Assembly (NCBI GenBank): GCA_001768125.1 | Contig: MENB01000027.1 | Location: 1 to 6,641, forward strand | DNA from: Armatimonadetes bacterium RBG_19FT_COMBO_69_19 | GTDB taxonomy: Bacteria; Sysuimicrobiota; Sysuimicrobiia; Sysuimicrobiales; Kaftiobacteriaceae | Direction of reading: 5' to 3' | DNA: 6,641 nt | In this document: piece after piece, positions 1 through 6,641 of the stretch | Position numbering within the stretch: position 1 is the stretch's first letter | Layout: every line of letters starts with the position of its first letter | The notes under the pieces: model-generated | Databases searched by the model: none | What the model saw: the letters and a program-made list of their open reading frames with translations, nothing else | What the model was told of the DNA's origin: nothing | Translations under genes and position numbers: made by a program

Positions 1-12
1 GCCGATGCGCAA

Positions 13-40
13 CCTTGTCGACAAGGCGCGCGGGTATTAG
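13..40 (+). promoter_or_regulatory. Palindrome and weak promoter candidate upstream of the EF-G gene
   Basis: Positions 13-26 form a perfect 14-bp palindrome, CCTTGTCGACAAGG. It contains TTGTCG (15-20), a partial match to a -35 box. TATTAG (35-40) could be a -10 box, but the spacer of 14 is shorter than the usual 16-18, so this is a weak promoter call. If the promoter is real, the palindrome would overlap the -35 region and could be a repressor operator. It could equally be the tail of an upstream gene or chance. The remaining bases up to 81 hold only the SD sequence of the next gene. Confidence 0.25.
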
Positions 41-81
41 CATGGAACGCAGAACCCCCCGCGACGTGAGGAGGCTGGTCG

Positions 82-2169
82 GTGAAGGCATCTCCCGCTG
101 AGCGTATTCGCAACGTCGCTGTCGTCGGCCACGGCGGCACGGGGAAGACCTCGCTGGTCGAGGCGATGCTCTTCCTGTCGAAGGCGGTCGACCGCCTGGG
201 CAAGGTGGACGACGGCACGGCGACGACGGACTTCGATCCCGAAGAGCAGCGCCGCCGGCACACCATCAACGCATCGCTCGCACCGCTGGAGTGGAAAGAC
301 CACAAGGTGAACCTGATCGACGCGCCGGGTTACCCGGACTTCGTCGGCGAGGTCGTCGGCGCGCTGCGCGTCGTGGAGGGTGCAATCGTGGTCGTGGACG
401 CCGTGGCGGGCGTCCAGGTCCAGACCGAGGTCGCCTGGCGGCATGCCGGCGCGGCGGACGTCAGCCGCATCGTCGTCGTGAACCGGCTGGACCGCGAGAA
501 CGCCCGGTTCGATCACGCCCTGGAGTCGCTGCGCGCGCGGTTCGGCACGAAGGTCGCGCCGATCCAGATCCCCATCGGCTCCGAGGCCTCGTTCGCCGGG
601 GTCGTGGACATCCTCGAGATGAAGGCCTACACGTTCAAGAACGGCGAGGGGACGGTGGGCGAGGTGCCCGCCGACCTCCGGGCCGCGGCGCAGGCTGCCC
701 GGGAGAAGCTCGTCGAGGCCGCCGCGGAGACCGACGACGCCCTGGTCGAGAAGTACCTCGAGGCCGGGGAGCTGACCCAGGACGAGCTGATCCACGGTCT
801 GCACGCGGGGGTCAAGGCGGGCACGCTCATTCCGGTCCTGTGCGCGGCCGGTACGCGCCTCGTCGGCGTCCCGATGATCCTCGACGCGCTGGTTACGCTG
901 CTCCCGGGACCCGTGGAACGGGCCGAGATCACTGCCACCGACGGCCGGCAGAACCCGGTCACCCTGTCCCCGAAGCCCGACGCGCCGCTCGCCGCGCTCG
1001 TCTTCAAGACTGTCGCCGACCCCTATGTCGGCAAGCTCTCGTACTTCCGGGTCTACAGCGGAACGCTGCGGTCGGACCTGCCGCTCGTCAACTCGAGCAA
1101 GGGCAAGCCCGAGCGCATCGGCCAGGTGTACTTCATCCGCGGCAAGCAGCAGGAGGCCACGCCCCAGATCGGCGCCGGGGACATCGGCGCGGTGGCCAAG
1201 CTCGCGGAGACGGGTACCGGGGACACGCTCTGCGGCAAGGACGCGACGCTCGTGCTGCCGCCCATCGCGTTCCCGCAGCCGGCGATCTCGATGGCCATCG
1301 AGCCCAAGAGCAAGGGCGACGAGGACAAGATGGGCAGCTCGCTGCAGCGCCTCGCCGAGGAGGACCCCACCTTCCGTGTCCACCGGGATGCCGAGCTGAA
1401 GCAGACCGTGATCTCCGGGATGGGCGAATCGCACCTCGAGATCATGGCCGATCGCCTGCGGCGGAAGTTCGGCGCGGACGTAGTGCTGCACCCGCCCAAG
1501 GTGCCGTACCGCGAGACGATCAAGCGCAAGGCCAAGGCGCAGGGCCGCTACGTGAAGCAGACCGGCGGCCGCGGCCAGTACGGCGTGTGTTTCCTCGAGC
1601 TCGAGCCGCGCGAGCGGGGCGCGGGTTTTGAGTTCGTGGATAAGATCTTCGGGGCCGCGATCCCCAACCAGTTCATTCCATCGGTGGAGAAGGGCGTGCG
1701 GAAGACCCTGGAGGAGGGCGTCCTGGCCGGCCATCCGGTCGTGGACCTGCGTGTTACCCTCTATGACGGCAAATACCACGATGTCGACTCGTCGGATATC
1801 GCGTTCCAAATCGCCGCCTCCATGGCGTTCAAGGACGCCGCCATGGACGCCGGGCTGGTCCTCCTCGAGCCGATCGTGGACCTCCGGGTCCGGGTCCCCG
1901 AGGAGCAGATGGGCGATGTCATCGGCGACCTGAACGCCAAGCGCGGCCGGATCCACGGGATGGAGCCCCAGGGCGACGGCCACACCGTCGTGGTCGCCCA
2001 GGTCCCCCAGGCCGAACTCCTCCGGTACGCCTCGGACCTCCGCTCGATGACCGGAGGGCGGGGGACGTTCGAGATGGCCTTCGCGCACTACGAGGAAGTC
2101 CCCCCGCAGGTCACCGAGAAGGTCGTGGCCCAGGCCAAGCAGCAGAAGGCGGAAGCCGCCACCCGGTAA
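82..2169 (+). CDS. fusA: Elongation factor G-like translational GTPase (EF-G-2 type)
   Basis: This 695-aa protein is a full-length EF-G family GTPase. EF-G drives ribosomal translocation, and with RRF it splits post-termination ribosomes in the cytoplasm. The GTG start at 82 is chosen because AGGAGG (69-74) lies 7 bases before it and the GTPase fold begins at once. The P-loop GHGGTGKTS is at residues 16-24, switch I around 46-63, G3 as DAPGYPDF (80-87), G4 as NRLD (134-137) and a diverged G5 (CAAGT, 254-258). Domain II follows at about 300-385, and domain III at about 397-470 with GMGESHLEI (446-454). Domain IV starts with VPYRETIK and TGGRGQYG (494-501), with its tip HDVDSSD at 566-572. Domain V starts near 594 (LLEPI). 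Canonical EF-G has DTPGHVDF and NKMD. The Tyr in G3 and the DVDSSD tip resemble the EF-G-2 paralogues, such as that of Thermus thermophilus. The Arg in G4 is odd. Whether this is the main EF-G or a paralogue cannot be told from this window; a paralogue is more likely. Confidence 0.93.
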   Translation: MKASPAERIRNVAVVGHGGTGKTSLVEAMLFLSKAVDRLGKVDDGTATTDFDPEEQRRRHTINASLAPLEWKDHKVNLIDAPGYPDFVGEVVGALRVVEGAIVVVDAVAGVQVQTEVAWRHAGAADVSRIVVVNRLDRENARFDHALESLRARFGTKVAPIQIPIGSEASFAGVVDILEMKAYTFKNGEGTVGEVPADLRAAAQAAREKLVEAAAETDDALVEKYLEAGELTQDELIHGLHAGVKAGTLIPVLCAAGTRLVGVPMILDALVTLLPGPVERAEITATDGRQNPVTLSPKPDAPLAALVFKTVADPYVGKLSYFRVYSGTLRSDLPLVNSSKGKPERIGQVYFIRGKQQEATPQIGAGDIGAVAKLAETGTGDTLCGKDATLVLPPIAFPQPAISMAIEPKSKGDEDKMGSSLQRLAEEDPTFRVHRDAELKQTVISGMGESHLEIMADRLRRKFGADVVLHPPKVPYRETIKRKAKAQGRYVKQTGGRGQYGVCFLELEPRERGAGFEFVDKIFGAAIPNQFIPSVEKGVRKTLEEGVLAGHPVVDLRVTLYDGKYHDVDSSDIAFQIAASMAFKDAAMDAGLVLLEPIVDLRVRVPEEQMGDVIGDLNAKRGRIHGMEPQGDGHTVVVAQVPQAELLRYASDLRSMTGGRGTFEMAFAHYEEVPPQVTEKVVAQAKQQKAEAATR

Positions 2170-2184
2170 GCCGCTGCGCTGACA

Positions 2185-2203
2185 GGCCGCCTTCGGGCAG
2201 GCC
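2185..2203 (+). other. UUCG-tetraloop stem-loop after the EF-G stop codon
   Basis: Sixteen bases after the EF-G stop codon, GGCCGCC-TTCG-GGCAGGCC can fold into a 7-bp GC stem with one bulged A (2199), closed by C(UUCG)G, a known hyperstable RNA tetraloop. No T-run follows, so it does not look like a standard intrinsic terminator. It could protect the 3' end of the EF-G mRNA or be an imperfect terminator. Confidence 0.45.
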
Positions 2204-2233
2204 GGGAACCCGGGCGGGTCATGTCGCGTCATA

Positions 2234-2259
2234 TCCGGGGAATATCGCCCCTCCCCGGA
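2234..2259 (+). other. 8-bp perfect inverted repeat in the dnaG leader
   Basis: TCCGGGGA (2234-2241) and TCCCCGGA (2252-2259) are exact reverse complements separated by 10 bases, of which the first five (ATATC) are AT-richer than the surroundings. In RNA this is a GC-rich hairpin. In DNA the half-site centres are 18 bp apart, which could also suit a dimeric repressor. No obvious promoter is seen beside it, so neither role is established. Confidence 0.35.
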
Positions 2260-2260
2260 G

Positions 2261-2294
2261 CGTTCGGCAGGAGGCTCGGGCGGTATGCCGAACG
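2261..2294 (+). other. 9-bp perfect inverted repeat with an SD-like sequence in its loop
   Basis: CGTTCGGCA (2261-2269) pairs perfectly with TGCCGAACG (2286-2294), and a G-U pair (2260 with 2295) can extend the stem. The 16-base loop carries most of an AGGAGG motif (2269-2274), an SD-like sequence. An ATG (2285-2287) sits at the start of the 3' arm and opens a short frame. The structure begins one base after the preceding inverted repeat ends. It probably forms in the leader RNA, but its function is unknown. Confidence 0.4.
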
Positions 2295-2314
2295 TAGTGA
2301 AGGCCAACGCCGTG

Positions 2315-2346
2315 GAGGGCCTTATCTCCGCTGAGATAGGGCCCTC
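2315..2346 (+). terminator. Strong hairpin just upstream of dnaG: terminator-like or attenuator-like
   Basis: GAGGGCCTTATCTC (2315-2328) pairs with GAGATAGGGCCCTC (2333-2346) through 14 pairs, one of them G-U, around a 4-base loop (CGCT). It is the most stable-looking structure in the gap. The following bases, TCAACTTCCCC, contain only short T pairs, so it is not a textbook Rho-independent terminator. It ends 20 bases before the dnaG ATG and about 11 bases before its SD. It could separate EF-G transcription from dnaG, act as an mRNA 5' stabiliser, or tune dnaG translation. The terminator label is the nearest category rather than a firm call. Confidence 0.4.
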
Positions 2347-2366
2347 TCAACTTCCCCTGAGGATTC

Positions 2367-4176
2367 ATGCGCGGGTACCTGTCGGCCGATATCAAGGACG
2401 AGATTCGCCGCCGCGTCGATCTGGTCGATCTCGTCGGCAGCCATGTCGCCCTGAAGAAGACCGGTCGCTACTATAAGGGTCTCTGTCCGTTCCACCAGGA
2501 GAAGACCCCCTCGTTCTACGTCGATCGCGAGAAGGGCCTGTGGCATTGCTACGGGTGTCAAAAGGGGGGCGACATCTACACCTTTGTGATGGAGACCGGC
2601 AACCTGGCCTTCAACGAGGCGGTGGAAGTGCTCGCCCGGCGGGCCGGGGTGCAGCTCGAACGCTCGCCAGAAGGGCTGAAACAGGCCTCGGAGCGCGACC
2701 GGATGTACCGGGCCCACGAGGCCGCAGCGGTGTTCTTCCGGGAGCAACTGGCCGACTCCGCCCGCGGGAAGCCGGCCCGAGAGTACCTGGCGCGGCGGGG
2801 AGTCGACGCCGCCACGGCCGAGCGCTTCCGCCTGGGCTACGCGCCTAACGCCTGGGACGAGCTCCTCAAGACGCTCGGGAACAAAGGCTACCCCCCGGCG
2901 TTGCTGGAGAAGGCAGGTCTGGCGCAGCTCCGGCAGAGTGGGGACGGGCATTTCGACCTTTTCCGCCACCGGGTGATGTTCCCGATCCTGGACGTCCAGG
3001 ACCGGGTGGTTGCCTTCGGCGGCCGGGCCCTTGACGGGAGTGAGCCGAAGTACCTGAACTCCAGAGAGACGCCGGTCTTCACCAAAGGCCGGACGCTGTA
3101 TGCGCTGAACTGGGCGCGCGACGAGATCCGCAAGCAGGACGAGATCGTGGTGGTCGAGGGGAACATGGACGTCCTCACCGCCCACCAGTTCGGGATCACG
3201 AACGCGGTCGCGTCGCTGGGGACGTCGCTCACGGCAGACCAGGTGCTCGTGATGAAGCGCCTCGCGTCGCGGGCGACGATCGTCTACGACGCCGACGCCT
3301 CAGGCCAGGCGGCGATGGAGCGGGCGATGGTCCTGTTCGAGGAGGCCGACCTCCCGGTGCGGGTGGTCGTCCTCCCGAGCGGCGATCCCGATGAGTTCCT
3401 GCGCACGCACGGCGCGGAGGCCTTCCGGCGGCTGGTCGAGCAGGCACTGCCGGTCTTCGAGTACCAGATGGCGATGGTGGCCGCGCGGCACGATGCGCGG
3501 ACGGTGGAGGGCAAGGTCCAGATCGTGGACGAGCTCGTGCCGGCTCTGGCCGCCGTGACGAATCCGGTGCGCCAGACCGAGTACCTGCGGCTCCTCGCGG
3601 AGCGGTTCGACGTGCGGGAGGACGCCGTACGGCAGCGTCTGCGCGCTCATCGAAAGGGCAGGGTCGGGAGGCCGGCATCCTCGGGCGCGGGCCCGTCCGC
3701 CGGGGACCGGGATGTGACGGCGACCGATTCCGACCGGGCGCAACGGCAGGCCGAGCGGCTGCTGCTGCACCTCATGGTGCACGAGCCGATGCTGCGCGAG
3801 GCGATAGCCGAGCGCCTCCGGGCCGAGGATTTCGCCGATCCCGTCCACCAGGTCCTTGCCAGGACGGTGCTTGGGGCGCCCGACGCCGACGCCGACGCGC
3901 TGCGCAGCCGGATCGAAGATGAGGCGGCGGAACGGCTGCTGCTGGGGCTGCTGTTCCAGGATCCGCCGGTCGTGGAAAAAGACAAGGAGAGGGCAGTGCG
4001 AGACGCAGTGGGATATATCGTGGAACGGCAGCCCGCCGCCCGAGCGCGCGATGCGCTGGCCAAGGCCATCGCCGCCGCGCAGGCGTCGGGGGACGTCGAG
4101 CAGGTTCGCCGCCTGCAAACAGAGTATGTAAATCTAGTTGGAGTCACACAGACCTCCCGGAAGGGAGGTGACGGCC

Positions 4177-4202
<26 letters not shown>
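2367..4202 (+). CDS. dnaG: DNA primase DnaG
   Basis: DnaG makes the short RNA primers that start leading and lagging strands, and works bound to the replicative helicase. The protein is 611 aa, normal for the family. The CHC2 zinc-binding domain is at the N terminus with Cys40, His43, Cys61 and Cys64 (CPFH and CYGC). The polymerase core follows, with FRHRVMFPI (199-207), EPKYLNS (226-232) and the Toprim motif. The expected metal ligands are Glu264 (in EGNMD), Asp308 and Asp310 (in YDADASG), then Asp340 and Asp342 (in GDPDEF). A polar linker (about 428-455) leads to an alpha-helical C-terminal helicase-interaction domain. The ATG start matches the family N terminus ([18 protein letters not shown]), although its SD (TGAGGA, 2358-2363) is only about 3 bases from it. 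The last 26 bases overlap rpoD. The final 20 or so residues are a polar, Gly-rich tail whose DNA also carries the rpoD SD. The usual motif EGYMD is EGNMD here. Confidence 0.97.
4152..4169 (+). promoter_or_regulatory. GNRA-capped hairpin that hides the rpoD ribosome binding site
   Basis: ACCTCCC (4152-4158) is a perfect complement of GGGAGGT (4163-4169), with GGAA (4159-4162) as loop, which fits the stable GNRA tetraloop class. The 3' arm is the rpoD SD itself, lying 7 bases before the ATG at 4177. The hairpin lies inside the dnaG reading frame, which ends at 4202. Ribosomes finishing dnaG would therefore melt the hairpin and free the SD. This predicts that rpoD translation is coupled to dnaG translation. 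The pairing is directly visible; the coupling is inferred. Confidence 0.6.
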
Positions 4203-5289
<1,087 letters not shown>

Positions 5290-5296
5290 TCAAGTC

Positions 5297-6641
<1,345 letters not shown>

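Noticed and set aside
291..1631. Second + strand frame inside the EF-G gene (446 codons)
   Set aside because: It is an out-of-frame reading of a GC-rich gene, dominated by Arg, Gly and Ala. The EF-G frame carries every expected motif over the same stretch.
37..2307. Long antisense open frame (756 codons) opposite the EF-G gene
   Set aside because: It mirrors the whole EF-G gene on the other strand. Long antisense frames are common where third positions are G/C, and the translation is low-complexity (rich in L, R, G, D, H) with no recognisable domain.
2322..3185. Antisense open frame (287 codons) opposite the first half of dnaG
   Set aside because: It is opposite the conserved zinc and Toprim domains, has no recognisable domain, and its composition fits a codon shadow.
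4138..4176. TTG at 4138 as an alternative rpoD start adding 13 residues
   Set aside because: There is no SD before it, and the added residues would be the translated SD region. The ATG at 4177 has an excellent SD and a typical start.

Overview
The window is high-GC bacterial chromosome with four housekeeping genes, all on the + strand and tightly packed. In order they are an EF-G-type translational GTPase (82-2169), DNA primase dnaG (2367-4202), the primary sigma factor rpoD/sigA (4177-5289) and the start and almost all of S-adenosylhomocysteinase ahcY (5393 to the right edge, where it is cut). Codons end mostly in G or C, two of the four starts are GTG, and each gene except dnaG has a strong Shine-Dalgarno (SD) sequence at good spacing. 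The sigma factor is a compact SigA-length protein (370 aa) without the long proteobacterial insertion. The primase is also of Gram-positive-like length, and the AHCY is the short form common in thermophiles and archaea. These traits suggest a high-GC, Terrabacteria-like or deep-branching, perhaps uncultured lineage, but the sequence does not let me name a phylum.

Layout. Positions 1-81 are the leader of the EF-G gene, with a 14-bp perfect palindrome and a weak promoter candidate. A 197-bp gap (2170-2366) separates EF-G from dnaG and is unusually rich in inverted repeats: four stem-loop candidates lie in a row and end 20 bases before the dnaG start. dnaG and rpoD overlap by 26 bases, and the rpoD SD lies inside dnaG, in the 3' arm of a short hairpin with a GNRA tetraloop. 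Between rpoD and ahcY is a 65-bp palindromic element with perfect 16-bp arms containing the core GTCATTGCGAG, which resembles a widespread class of dispersed bacterial palindromes.

How the genes fit together. dnaG-rpoD is the core of the classical macromolecular synthesis operon, linking initiation of replication (primer synthesis) and of transcription (sigma factor). The usual upstream partner rpsU is absent from the visible sequence. Its place is taken by an EF-G paralogue of the EF-G-2 type, so a translation factor is still next to primase and sigma. ahcY, which removes the by-product of SAM-dependent methylation, probably has its own expression signals after the palindromic element.

I see no mobile-element gene, CRISPR array, tRNA, rRNA or defence system, and no new protein system. 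The points worth a second look are regulatory: the SD-sequestering hairpin, the dnaG leader structures, the dispersed palindrome, and the EF-G variant with an altered G4 motif.
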